This document shows, piece by piece, positions 22,033-33,000 of a stretch of 64,000 nucleotides of DNA; the stretch's first letter is position 1, and every line of letters begins with the position of its first letter. Origin of the DNA: Symbiodinium natans. Its lineage: Eukaryota > Sar > Dinophyceae > Suessiales > Symbiodiniaceae. The DNA lies in NCBI GenBank assembly GCA_905221605.1, contig CAJNDS010002517.1, positions 318,589-382,588 on the forward strand, written 5' to 3'. The translations under genes were made by a program, and so were the position numbers. Under the pieces are notes generated by a model that did not search any database, was not told the DNA's origin, and worked only from the letters and a program-made list of their open reading frames with translations.

Positions 22033-22832
22033 GTAGGCACCACCCCCCAGGGTTTAGGGTTAGGGTTTTAGGGTTCAGGGTTTAGGCTTTAGGGTTTAGG
22101 GATTCAGGTATTAGGGAGATCCTAAACCCTATAAACCCTCCAGGCCCTGTGACTTGAAATTATTTGACTATCAAAGCAGACATCCCCGAAACTCCTTGAA
22201 TCTCCCCGAAGACTCCCGACATTCAGGATTTCAATGCACCCTAATTAATCCCTTAGAAAAGAAACGAAACTAAAGGCAAACAACAAGCAGTCAAAACAGA
22301 AACTCCTCGAAACTTGAACTCAAGAAAGAAAGAGGCTCCGCGATTATCCACAAAACTTTCCCGGACCTAACCCCTCGATAAGTTCAATAAACCAGCCAGT
22401 GTTGATGAGGGCCAAGAGCTTACGGATAAGGTGCGGATAGAGCTTTGGTTGAAAGGCTTTAGCACCAAGACGAGACCTGCTAGCACTTCGTGAGGTTCCC
22501 AAAGCTCTAGCCCCAAGGCCTCACCCTTCCAACATAATAGGGCTTCGGGTTTAGCAAGGATTCGTTTTAATCGGGTTTAGGGTTCTAGATGTCTTAGATC
22601 AGCCACTAGAACAAGGACCCCATAGAGACAGGATAGTCACAGGGTCCGGACAAGCAATCTTGTCTAGACCCAAGAGTAACCTAGCAATAACGAGGGTGCT
22701 CTTTTTGGTTCAAAGGGGCTTATAAGGGAGCCTACACCTAAAACAAATGGAAAAGGGCCTACTCTGGTTTGTAGCTGTGTTCCCCTTTTCCCCTCCGCTT
22801 GACTCAAACCCTAAACCCTAAACCCTAAACCC

Positions 22833-22950
22833 TAAACCCTAAACCCCTCTGGATTGCCGCCAACGAGGTCACAGTCGGAGGTGCCTTGCGGCCGCGCTGG
22901 CCGCAGACGCTGGGGTGGCAGTTTCGAATCCCCCCGGCCCCAAATTTCGG
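22833..22950 (+). CDS. Coding island, probable exon
   Basis: The frame reads LWIAANEVTVGGALRPRW and continues Trp/Pro-rich before a TTTAGGG block. Boundaries are not determined. A TTTCGAATCC string near 22928 resembles a tRNA T-loop, but the stems do not pair. Confidence 0.45.
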
Positions 22951-23160
22951 GTTTGGGGTTTAGGGTCTAGGGTTTAGGGTTTAGGGCACCTTGTGAACCG
23001 AAGTCCTAGAACATTTCCCCTTCCCCAAGTAACAGTGCAGAACCGTATGGTGCGAGACTTGTGTAACCGTATAGCTGTCGGTTTCTTGCCCTGCTGCCTC
23101 CTTAGGGCCTATAGAACTTGTCAGGGTTCACGTCGCACCCTCCCCTCCACCAGCCAGTCG

Positions 23161-23299
23161 TACTTGGAGGTTCGTGGGTACTGAGAAGTAGGGCAATTGA
23201 TGCATCAACAGTAGTTCATTCGTAGATGACAACTATGGTTATAAGTGTATTTAGGGTACGCATAACCCTACTGGTAAGTTCCCATGAACCTTCCAGTAC
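23161..23299. mobile_element. Short inverted-repeat element, family B copy 6
   Basis: TACTTGGAGGTTCGTGGGTACT at the left, CCCATGAACCTTCCAGTA at the right. Family D copy 2 adjoins it directly. Confidence 0.6.
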
Positions 23300-23300
23300 T

Positions 23301-23410
23301 AGGATGCCCAGTAGTACCCTTATTCCCTTTTTATTGGGTTCTTATCCCATATAAACCCCTATAAACCAAAAAGGGTGCCCTTTTTTCTCCTAGGTTACTG
23401 GGGAACCCAG
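23301..23410. mobile_element. Short repeat element, family D copy 2
   Basis: AGGATGCCCAGTAGTACCC at the left, TCCTAGGTTACTGGGGAACC at the right. Close relative of the intron-forming copy at 46863-46982. Confidence 0.65.
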
Positions 23411-23575
23411 AGTAAGGTATCAGGTGAAGCGTTTAAGGCTTGGGGAACCTGCTCGGTTGGGGGGCGGCTGAGGTCTTGGGAAGTTTCGGGCCAAGCAAAC
23501 CCTAAGCCCTGAGACCCTAAACCCTAAACCCTAAACCCTACCCCTAAACCCTAAACCCTAAACCCTAGGTTCCCT

Positions 23576-23645
23576 TGTGACTGCTACCAAGGCACTGGTC
23601 TGGAGCTGCGGGAGCATCTCGACTGTCTCCGAAGAAACCCTGAAC
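23576..23645 (+). CDS. Coding island, probable exon
   Basis: After CCTAG|G the frame reads RFPCDCYQGTGLELREHLDC, with paired Cys and a His that could bind zinc. Downstream limit unknown. Confidence 0.45.
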
Positions 23646-24056
23646 CCCAACCTTTGTGCCTACTGAACATTACCCGGCCGAGACTACCACCACGTCTGAC
23701 ACACATCATGCCAGGTTAGCGTGTAGGGTTTAGAAGTTTAGAGTTTAGGTACGGACCAAGCCACCAGTTTTGGATTGTAGGGTTTGGGGTCATAGGGTGC
23801 TACAGGGTCTGGGTTATCTAGTCTTGTTTCGCAAAACGAATCGCTTAGTTGTCTAAGCCTATTGGTCAAATGCGGAGCAGATGTTGACACAGCTTGTATC
23901 ACTGCATTTATACCGCCCTCGTTTCTCAGAGACCTCAAGCCCACATCGTAAATACCTGACGGTTTCCTGCGGATCAGATTTGTAAGGTTTAGGTTTGGCT
24001 ATTTGGGTTCTGTGCCGGCCGCTGCAGAAGAGCTTTGAGACAGCTGTCGACTACCG

Positions 24057-25625
24057 ATGGCAGCATCAGCGGCAATGCCAAGCCAGGTTTCCGCGGCGAG
24101 TCGCGCTGCTCCTGCGACATTAATTCGAGGAGCTTGTCGGGAGCAAGACTGGCAGCTTGCAGTGCATCTGCTTCAGGGCCTGATGCCAAGAGAAGTGGAT
24201 CAGAAGGCATTCTGCGCCGCCATCGTAAGTTGCGGAAGGGCCCTGTGCTGGCAGGTTGCAATCCAAGTTCTGGCGGACATCATGTTAGCCGAGGTGCTGC
24301 CCAACGTGTACAGCTTCAGCGCTGCGATCACGGCGTGCGAGAAGGGCTTGCAGTGGCAGCTGGCCCTTGAGCTCCTATTTCAAATGTTTTCTGTGCGAGT
24401 TGATCCAAACGTGTTCAGCTTCAGTGCCAGCATCAGCGCCTGTGAGAAGGGTGGTGAGTGGCAGATGGCCCTGCATTTGCTTTCGCAGATGCTCACGGCC
24501 AGCGTGGAGCCCAATGAGCTCAGCTTCAGTGCTGGCATCAGCGCCTGTGAAAAGGGTGGTGAGTGGCAGAGGGCCTTGCATTTGCTTTGGCAGATGACTA
24601 AGGCCGGAGTTGTGCCAGACGAGATCAGCTTCAATGCGGGCATCAGTGCCTGTGAGAAGGCTGGTGAGTGGCAAATGGCCTTGCATTTGCTTTCTCAGAT
24701 GCCTATGGCCAGAGTGGTGCCAGACAGGATCAGCTTTAATGCTGGCATCAGCGCCTGTGAAAAGGGTGGTGAGTGGCAGATGGCCTTACATTTGCTTTCA
24801 CAGTTGCCTGTGGCCGGAGCAGTGCCAAACGAAATCAGCTTCAACGCAGGAATCAGCGCCTGTGAGAAGAGTGGTGAGTGGCAGATGGCCTTGCAATTGC
24901 TTTCGCAGATGCCAAAAGCCAGAGTGGTTCCCAACGAAATCAGCTTCAGCGCCGGCATAAGCGCCTGCGAGAAGTGTGGTGAGTGGCAAATGGCCTTGCA
25001 TTTGCTTTCGCAGATGCCGACGGTCAGAGTGGTGCCAAACGAAATCAGCTTCAATGCCAGCATCAGTGCCTGTGAGAAGGCTGGTGAGTGGCAAATGGCA
25101 TTACGTTCGCTTTCGCAGATGCCTATTGCAAGAGCGGTGCCAAACGAAATCAGCTTTAATGCCAGCATCAGCGCCTGTGAGAAGGCCGGTGAGTGGCAGA
25201 TGGCCTTGCATTTGCTTTCACAGTTGCCTGTGGCCAGAGTGGTGCCAAACCACATTAGCTTCAATGCTGTCATCAGCGCCTGTGAAAAGGGTGGTGAGTG
25301 GCAGATGGCCTTACATTTGCTTTCACAGTTGCCTGTGGCCAGAGCAGTGCCAAACGAAATCAGCTTCAACGCGGGAATCAGCGCCTGTGGTAAGGGTGGT
25401 GAGTGGCAGATGGCCTTGCAATTGCTTTCGCAGATGCCAAAAGCCAGAGTGGTTCCCAACGAAATCAGCTTCAGCGCCGGCATAAGCGCCTGCGAGAAGT
25501 GTGGTGAGTGGCAAATGGCCTTGCATTTGCTTTCGCAGATGCCGACGGTCAGAGTGGTGCCAAACGAAATCAGCTTCAACGCGGGCATTAGCGCCTGTGA
25601 GAAAGCCGAGCAAGCAAGGTGGTAA
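24057..25625 (+). CDS. Pentatricopeptide-repeat (PPR) protein
   Basis: A single exon from ATG 24057. After about 45 residues it consists of tandem 35-residue PPR units of the form ISACEKGGEWQMALHLLSQM plus a VVPNEISFNAG linker: two diverged units, then twelve regular units and a partial one. PPR proteins bind organellar RNA, one base per unit, and direct its processing or editing; the Ala/Ser-rich start could be a targeting peptide. Units 24870-25052 and 25395-25577 look identical at the DNA level, offset by 525 bp (five units), so part of the array was duplicated recently. The frame ends where a family A element interrupts the array, and PPR-like sequence resumes at 25862. Confidence 0.9.
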   Translation: MAASAAMPSQVSAASRAAPATLIRGACREQDWQLAVHLLQGLMPREVDQKAFCAAIVSCGRALCWQVAIQVLADIMLAEVLPNVYSFSAAITACEKGLQWQLALELLFQMFSVRVDPNVFSFSASISACEKGGEWQMALHLLSQMLTASVEPNELSFSAGISACEKGGEWQRALHLLWQMTKAGVVPDEISFNAGISACEKAGEWQMALHLLSQMPMARVVPDRISFNAGISACEKGGEWQMALHLLSQLPVAGAVPNEISFNAGISACEKSGEWQMALQLLSQMPKARVVPNEISFSAGISACEKCGEWQMALHLLSQMPTVRVVPNEISFNASISACEKAGEWQMALRSLSQMPIARAVPNEISFNASISACEKAGEWQMALHLLSQLPVARVVPNHISFNAVISACEKGGEWQMALHLLSQLPVARAVPNEISFNAGISACGKGGEWQMALQLLSQMPKARVVPNEISFSAGISACEKCGEWQMALHLLSQMPTVRVVPNEISFNAGISACEKAEQARW

Positions 25626-25644
25626 GTGATAGATGGTTCTTTTT

Positions 25645-25753
25645 GGGGATGTTCCCCCTTATACTAACAGTCCTTCATAGGGATTATGCTACCCCGTACC
25701 ATAATCCCTACTAAGCCCTATTAAGGACTGTTAGGTTTAGGGGGGAAATCCCT
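25645..25753. mobile_element. Family A element inserted in the PPR array
   Basis: GGGATGTTCCCCCTTATACTAACAGTCC-like left end and TTAAGGACTGTTAGG...AAATCCC right end. It separates PPR sequence that ends near 25640 from PPR sequence restarting at 25862. The donor-like GTAAGT at 25622 and acceptor-like TTTTTGCAG ending at 25861 bracket it. Confidence 0.75.
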
Positions 25754-25800
25754 ATTCAACCCTATCAACCCTATCAAGCCCTATTAAACCCCATTAAACC

Positions 25801-25838
25801 TTATTGAGGACTGTTAAAGTACAAGGGCGAACATCCCA
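25801..25838. mobile_element. Half copy of family A
   Basis: TTGAGGACTGTTAAAGTACAAGGGCGAACATCCC matches only the right half of the element, next to the copy at 25645. Confidence 0.6.
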
Positions 25839-25861
25839 AGTTCCGCCGGCCGTTTTTGCAG

Positions 25862-25975
25862 ATGCGGACAGCCAGAGCGGTTCCCACGCCGAAGTCACCT
25901 TCAATACTGCCCCTGTGCGCTTTGTGGGCTCAGGCCCACCTTCGGCGAGCTCGCACGTCGATGAACTTAGGGTTT
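25862..25975 (+). CDS. Continuation of the PPR array, downstream exon or relic
   Basis: The frame starts MRTARAVPTPKS, matching the MPTxRxVP part of a PPR unit, but then loses the motif. Neither simple splice from 25621 keeps this frame, so it may be a relic left by the element insertion. Confidence 0.5.
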
Positions 25976-26035
25976 AGGGTTTAGGGTTTTAGGGTTTTGG
26001 GTTTAGGGTTTAGGGTTTAGGGAATCCCGGCAAAG

Positions 26036-26141
26036 CTTCCTTACGTCTGTGGACGACGCAGTACGCAACGAGGTGGGCGTGTTGCTTGAAGATGGATCCC
26101 AGATTGATCTTCATGAGCACTCCTGTCGTTGCATCCTTTGA
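26036..26141 (+). CDS. Possible terminal exon, gene unknown
   Basis: After GGCAAAG the frame reads TSVDDAVRNEVGVLLEDGSQ and ends at a TGA (26139-26141). Another frame is also open here, so strength is moderate. Confidence 0.45.
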
Positions 26142-27150
26142 GATCAACGTGGAATTCTTGGTGCGATGGCGGGAGAGGGATGGGTCACGTGTTACGGGCC
26201 TGTTTCATAGAAGTACCAGAGTCGCAAGACCCTAACGCGACCCCTTCAAGCAGCCAAAGGTTGGGGTGATCCCAAAACACCCGGTAACCATGTGGGTAGT
26301 CCTCTAAATTAGGCCTGATTCGGGTCCCTTTTTGGGTCACCTATGTTGTCGGATCTTGTGTTAAAGGCTTCGGTATCCACAAGGCTGCGCAGGGTGGATT
26401 TCAGAATTTAACTTACTCTACGCCACAAAGAGCCAGCAATGTGGACCTCTATAGAATTGAATGGCGAAGTCCATGACCCGATGAGTCTTTGTTCAGCCTA
26501 CATCCTACATCCTTGAACTCTACAGAGCTTCCTAAATGCTGCTCAAACAACCCTAGACCCTGGAAACCCATAAGATCATAGAAGTCCAATACTCCGATTG
26601 CCATCGACAGCTCCCCAAGTGCCCAGCCCAGAAGCCCAGAATTCAGAAAGCCACAAAACCCAGAAAACCATAATACATTTAGGGTTTGGGGTTTAGAGTT
26701 CAGGGTTTCCCAAACCCAAAATAGAACCTCGAGGTTGAAGACTTCTGACCAACATCCGCGGACGAAGAGGGTTTAGGGTTTAGGGTAACCCTAAACCGGT
26801 TAGGGTTTAAGGTTTAGGGTTTAGGGTTGGTTCCTACCAACCTCCCCTGGAACGGTAAACCCTTCGGGTTCAGGACTTTTGGGTTTAGGGAGTAAGATCT
26901 AGGGTTTCCTAGGAGCCCTATGACCCCGAACCCAACCAGACTCCAATCTCTTACCAGTAGGGTGCAGGGTAAGGAGCTTAGTTTATTTCCGGTTCAGGGC
27001 TGAGGGTTTAGGGTAAAGGGCTTTAGGGTTGTAACTCCTGCAGACCAAAAGCTTATTTCGTGCATCCCCTGCAGAGCCCTAGAATTGCGGACGACCCCAG
27101 CCCTGCGAATCACTCCCCTTATAGGCCCACAAGAACTCTCAATCCTTTCA
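26142..27150. other. Spacer or intron with few features
   Basis: AT-richer than its surroundings, with scattered heptamers. A possible short exon at about 26726-26765 (LKTSDQHPRTKR) is followed by GTTTAGGG. Nothing else supportable. Confidence 0.35.
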
Positions 27151-27290
27151 TCATGGGTTTCCGTACTACCCCCCTCTATACTACCTCCCCTAGGTTCCCC
27201 CCATAATTCGGGCTATTTAGGGATAATTCAGTGGTTTAAAGGGGGGAACAGGGGGGGAGTATAGAGGGCGGTAGTAGGGGAACCCATGAT
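27151..27290. mobile_element. Short inverted-repeat element, family F copy 2
   Basis: TCATGGGTTTCCGTACTACC at the left and GGTAGTAGGGGAACCCATGA at the right are clear terminal inverted repeats. The interior contains CCCCCCTCTATACT and its complement. Confidence 0.75.
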
Positions 27291-27557
27291 TTCATCCCAT
27301 ACATATATCTCTTCACCTGCCCCCCCCCCCACCCCCCCCTCCTCAATCCCGAATCGGCGTAATCCCTTACTCACTCCCATCATCAGGCAGTACCTAAACC
27401 CTAAACCCTAATTAAGCCGACAGCCCTAGATTTTAAAAGCCTGTGCCCTAAACCCTCAACTCTGAGCCCTAAACCCTAAACCCTAAACCCTAAACCCTAA
27501 ACCCTAAACCCTAAACCCTAAACCCTAAACCCTAAACCCTGAACCCTCAGAAACAAG

Positions 27558-27778
27558 GAGTCTCTGGCTTTCTGGGAACAGGCCCTTGCGCGCCAAGAAG
27601 ACACCCAGCCGATCTTAGGGGGACGTAAACACCGAAACCTAAACCTAACGGAAGGTTACGCCACAGGGTTTAGGGGTTTAGGGTTTAGGGTTTAGGGTTT
27701 TTGGGTTTGGGGTTGCCCAAACAAACCACTCCTTCAGGGGTTCCTTACCCCGACTTCCTTAGATGTCCCCATGGAAAG
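27558..27778 (+). CDS. Two joined exons of an unrecognised gene
   Basis: Exon 27558-27624 (ESLAFWEQALARQEDTQ...) ends C|GTAAAC. Exon 27738-27778 begins with two bases that complete the codon and reads RVPYPDFLRCPHGK before AAG|GTGGTA. The phase match supports the join. Upstream and downstream exons are not identified. It may be the 5' part of the hydrolase gene that follows or a separate gene. Confidence 0.5.
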
Positions 27779-30048
27779 GTGGTAGGGGTTCCCTACACCT
27801 TAAACACTAAACCCTAAACCCTTGTCTAATCCCTAAACCCTAAACCCTGTACCCTGTACCCTGCAAACCCTAAACCCCTAGGTGGGCTTAGGGAATTTAG
27901 GGCTTTTCTTTCAGACGCCTTTCGACACTCAAGACTCCCGAAGAACCCCCAAGCCTCGAGGGTCCCCCAGAACCCTAAAACTACCGTGGGGTTTGGGTTT
28001 GGGGTTTAGGGTTTAGGGTTTAGGGTTGAGGCCTTGAGGCCCTAAACGCCTAAGTTCCTAGACCCGACAACCCTGAATCATGGCCTTTGGGTTTCAATCT
28101 CAAGCGTGCCTAGAGAGGCGGATTTTCGTTGTTGATTTGAGGGTTTAGGGTTTAGGGTTTAGGCGTTCAGGGCTCATCTTTGCCGATTGGAGGGCTTAGT
28201 GTTCAAGGTCAGCCCACAATCGTAGGTGCTGAGTAGGTATTCCTTAGTGGCTTCGGGCACTTGAAACCCCCTTCACAAAGCGAAAAGGTTTCCCTAAACC
28301 TAAACCTTATACTCAGCCAGGAAGCTCTAAACCCTAAGCCCCAGACCCAAAATCCAACCAGGCGCCCTAACCCTCAGCCCTGAACACAGAACCCTGAACC
28401 CTGAAACGAACTGCCCTATCTTGCGGATGAAGCCGCTTGGCTTCCGGGTTTGGGGGTTCAGAGTCTTGGCTTTCAGGTTTATAGGGTTTCGGTTTGCCGG
28501 TTTAAAAGCCAGGTTTCGGGGGTAGGGTTTAGTTCAGGGTGTAGGGTTTCGGTCGCAAGCCTCTATGCCCCACTTTCAAGTGCTTGCGGACTTGTGTTTG
28601 GAAGTCCGTTTTTGTGTGGGAGGGCAATGAGGCCATGATATTCAAACCCTAAACCCTAAATCCTAAACCCTAAACCTTTATGTTGTTCAGATGATGGCTC
28701 AAAAAGGGCCAACGCCAACCGAGCTCAATAAGCACCCGAAACTACTATTGCTCAAGAACCTCAGAAGACTATATGATAACAATCCTTGCATTCCCCTTTG
28801 TAAGGAAGAAAGGGGTTTAGGGGTTTAGGGTTTAGGGTTTAGGGTTTAGGAAGCTTTTTTGTGGCGGGTTCTTAAGCAAATAGTAGGAAACCCTGAGGCC
28901 CCAATGCCCCTTATATCCCCCTAATCAAGGAACATTCCCTAAACCATATAATAAGGAACCCTCTGAACCCTCACCCTAAATGCTAAAACCTAATTCCAAA
29001 TCCCTAAACCCTAAACCCTATACTTTAAGGCATATTCTTTAATTAAGGGGTATTGGATTATTGGAGTCTCTGGGGAAGCACCTCTGCGTCAGGAGATGTT
29101 GCCCGGAGGGCGGCCAAGAACAGCGGCTCGCGCCTCTCCTTATAAAGGGGAAAAGGGAGGGACCCCTTGAAGGGGCCCTTAATCTTATTCCCCTATATGG
29201 GGCCTATATACATCTCATATAGGTCCCTTACAAGGGTCCGTCCTTTAGTCCCTTGACCTTATGTGCTTGGGCTTTCAGGGCTTCGGAGTTGGGGGGGGGG
29301 GGGGGGGGGCGGTAAACCCTAAACCGGTAGGTGCCTGAGGCAAAGCTGAATGCCTCAGCCCAGCAGAGCTCCTAAACCCCAAAGCCTCGTCGCCCTGAAG
29401 CCCTCAGCCTCTGAACCGGGGTTTAGGGTTGAGGGTTTAGGGCTTCGGGCTAGGGTTTAGGGTCTAAGGTGTAGGGTTTGGGGTTTAGGGCGCCCGTCGA
29501 ATTCTGCATTCCTGAAGCCCTAAACCCTCTAAGCCCTACAAGTAGTAAACCATCCCAGGAAGGAAGGATCTTCCCGAAGGGCTTCAACCCCTCAAACCCG
29601 ACACCCTAAAAACCCTAAACTCCTAAACCCTAAAAACCCTAAACCCTTAATCCTAAACCCTAAACCCGAAAACCCCTAAACCCTAAATCCTAAACCCTAA
29701 GCCCTTCCCAAACCCCATGCGCACCATAAGCTCTTCTAAACCCTAGACCATGCTAAGCCCCAAATCCTAAACCCTTTTAGACCCCAAACCCTAAACCCTA
29801 AACCCTTCTAAACCCTAAAACCTCAACCCTCAACCCGGAACCCTAAACCCTAAACCCTTCTAACCCTAAAACCTCAACCCTAAACCCTGAACCCTAAACC
29901 CTAAACCCTTCTAAACCCCAAAACCAAAGCCCTAAGCCCTGAACCCTAAACCCTTCGAAACCCTAAAACCTAAGCCCTAAACCCTGAACCCTAAACCTAA
30001 ACCCAAAGCCCTTAACCCTAAACCCTGAACCCCAAAACCTAAACCCAG
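27779..30048. other. Telomere-like spacer with weak coding islands
   Basis: Weak islands near 28409-28450 (YLADEAAWLP), 28550-28640 and 29334-29375 (AKLNASAQQSS then TAA) look coding-like but could not be linked. Otherwise heptamer variants, a G tract at 29290-29309 and degenerate CCCTAAA from 29560 to 30040. Confidence 0.35.
28742..28887. mobile_element. Family E element containing a TTTAGGG block
   Basis: Ends CTACTATTGCTCAAGAACC and GGTTCTTAAGCAAATAGTAG match 12184-12285. A TTTAGGG array (about 28812-28848) lies inside the element and is absent from copy 1. Confidence 0.65.
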
Positions 30049-33000
30049 TCCGCGGAGGAAGGACCGGCCCCTGGCGCTGATCGTCCCCGGCTTCCTCGGG
30101 GACTGTGGGGACTTTGAGGAGTTGGCCGGCGAAATGCGGGACGCAGGGTACCAGGTGCGTTCGTTCGTTGGTGTGTGTGTGTGTGTTTTTTGGAGGGGGC
30201 GGGGTTAGGACTTAGGGTTTTGGGGTTTAGGGCTTAGGGTGGAGGGTGGGGATGGAAAAAGGTTTAGGATGGTTTAAGGTTTTACAAGATTAGTGTTGCT
30301 TGTTTGGGGGGGTGAGACGAAGTTAGGGTTTGGGATTTGCGGTGTAGCAGTGGTCCGCGAAACGCCCTAGCAGGCAGACAACCCAGGTTTATCCTGTTTG
30401 AGTTATATAAGGTTTGGGGAGGGAGGTGCAAGGTGCTTGCTTATGGGTTTGCAGGTTTTGGAGGTTCGTGCGCATGGTACAAGGGCTTTCCCCGAACCCT
30501 TAAGCTCGGAATCCAAAAATGGCCCCAGCTACACGTCAGGGATGGATTGACATTGAATCTTTCGTGTTCCCACCAGTAAGCCGACGAAAGCTTCTATCTC
30601 TGCAGTATGAAGCCCTGAACCTGCACTTGTGAATCACCCTAAACCCTAAACTTTACCATAAACCCTAAACCCTAAGCCCGAAGCCCCAAACCCTAAAAGA
30701 GTTTAGGGTTTAGGGTTGAGGGTTTAGGGTTTAGGGTTTGGGGATTCAGGTCGAGGGTTGAGTGCCTCTGTGGCACACCCAGAGCCATGAGAAACATCCG
30801 GTTCAACAGGGCCCAGAACCCTGAAGCGCTAAACTGCTTTAAGGAGAACTCTCCCCTTCGTGGCTCCTTGACCCACCCCATAGCCCCAAACCCTAAAGCC
30901 TCAGTCCTAAACCCTAAACCCTAAACCCTAAACCCTAAACCCTAAACCCTAAACCCTAAACCCTAAACCCTAAACCCTAAACCCTAAACCCCTAGCCCTA
31001 AACCCTAAATCCAGCTCCCGGCAAAGGCCGTCGTGGCACCCATCAGCTGGTGGCACTGGGTTCCCTGCCCCTTGGGCTCGCCTGAGCTCTGAAGTGCCAC
31101 CCTAAACCCTAAACCCGAAACCCTAAACCCTAAACCCTAAACCCCAAACCCGAAACCCGATGAGCCTTAGACATCCTATATAATTCTAGTAGTGTATCAT
31201 CTTACCCTATCTTCTCTGATATGTGTACCTCTATTTTTATTATAGCCCTATAAACCCGATAAGCCCTCAAGACTTGTATTCAATTCTGCATGTTATGATC
31301 TTATCTTGTGTTTACACAGTTTTATTTATTTGTGTATTCATATATATATATATGTGTGTTCACATTTATTTTATGTTATGTTTACATTTATATTTGTGTT
31401 TGTCTTTGTGTGTCACTCATAATATGTACATATACATCTATGACCAATGACTAGATCCTACAATTTGGGGGGGGAGGTCTATATTATGTTAGGTGTCCCT
31501 TATTTTCGTAAACCTTTAACCCCCTTGTACATGCACGTGTGTACATGGAAATAAACAAATAGAAAAAAACATATATATATATATATATCTACACACGAAT
31601 TTAGAACTAGACATACCTATAAGGGTTCATATATACAAAGAAAAGAAGCATAAGCCCTCTAGAAGCCCTGCACACTCCCTGGAATCTCGAGACCCTAAAC
31701 CCCTCAAATCTTAAACCCTAACCCTAAACCCTAAACCCTAAACCCTAAACCCTAAACCGCGAGCCAAGCCCTACCGAGGCATCGGCGGTCGCAGCATGCG
31801 GCCCATGCTTGAACGCATCGACCACGCTGTGAGCCAGGCCACTTGAAACCAGGGTGTTTAGGGTTGGGGGGTTTAGGGTTTAGGGTTAGGGGTTTGGGGG
31901 TTGGGGGTTTAGGGTTTAGGGTTTAGGTTTAGGGTTTGGGGGTTTAGGGATTAGGGTTGGGGGTTTAGGGTGCGTGTACTGCGTTTCGTCAATCTCTCTG
32001 CAGTTGTTTGGTGTTGTTGTTTTTTTCTTTCTGGCGTCATTCAGAACTACTTGTGGCTGCATCTTCCTGTAGGGGTTCAGGTATCCATGTCTTGTGTTTA
32101 CTTCACCATGTGTGTTTATCTACAACGAGTATGATTATATATGGCTTCCGTCCTTGTCCCAAAGAAACCTTACACCCTCAACCTCACAAACCCTAAAACC
32201 CCAAACAGGGCATACTGGCCTGCTGGTACAGGCTCTTGCGCTGCAGGGGGATGCCACGTCCGTGCCAGCACCAGCGTGGGCGCATCCTCAACTAGCATGT
32301 TTTTGCTTTGGAAGTGTTTCATGCTTCAGGTTCAGGGCTATAGGGTTTAGGGTGAGAGGGTTATGGCGCAAAAGGGTTATAGGGCTATAGAAAAAATGTA
32401 TAGGGTTATAGGGTTTAGGGTTGTGGGCATATAGGGCAACAGGCTGTAACTTTTAGGGCTGTAGGGTTATAGGGTTCCGGGGTTCATGTCCCATTACAGC
32501 CCAGCCCCTGAACCTGGAGCCGTGAATCCGAGGTACGCACCCTAAACCCCAAACCCCAAACCCCAAACCCCAAACCCCAAACCCCAAACCCTAAACCCCA
32601 AACCCTAAGCCGAGGTACAATGTAGTCGATTTCTTGACCGACCTGTTTGACAATCCCGGCGGCTTCCTCAAGGCGTGGCGGGAGGAGAAGGTAGCAGTTC
32701 TGTAAACTTTTCGGTTCCTGTACTAGGTGTTAGGGTTTAGAGTTTACGGCTTCGGGTTTAGGGTTTAGGGTTTAGGGTTTAGGGTTTAGGGTTTAGAGTT
32801 TAGGGTTTAGGGTTTAGGGTTTAGGGTGTAGGGTGTAGGGTTTAGGGTTTAGGGTTTAGGGCTAGAAACCCAGAGGCCCTTATTCCCCTTTAGACCAAAA
32901 AAGGGCACCCTTTTGTTCCTAGGTTACTCTTGGGTCTAGCATATAGAGGAGTACGGCACCCTTAGAAGAAGGACAACCACTAGGGACCCTAATTTAGACA

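Noticed and set aside
22860-22950. tRNA gene suggested by TTTCGAATCC
   Set aside because: The T-stem and acceptor stem do not pair; the island reads better as a coding exon.
24375-25613. Minus-strand and other-frame repeats opposite the PPR gene
   Set aside because: Mirror translations of the PPR DNA repeat.
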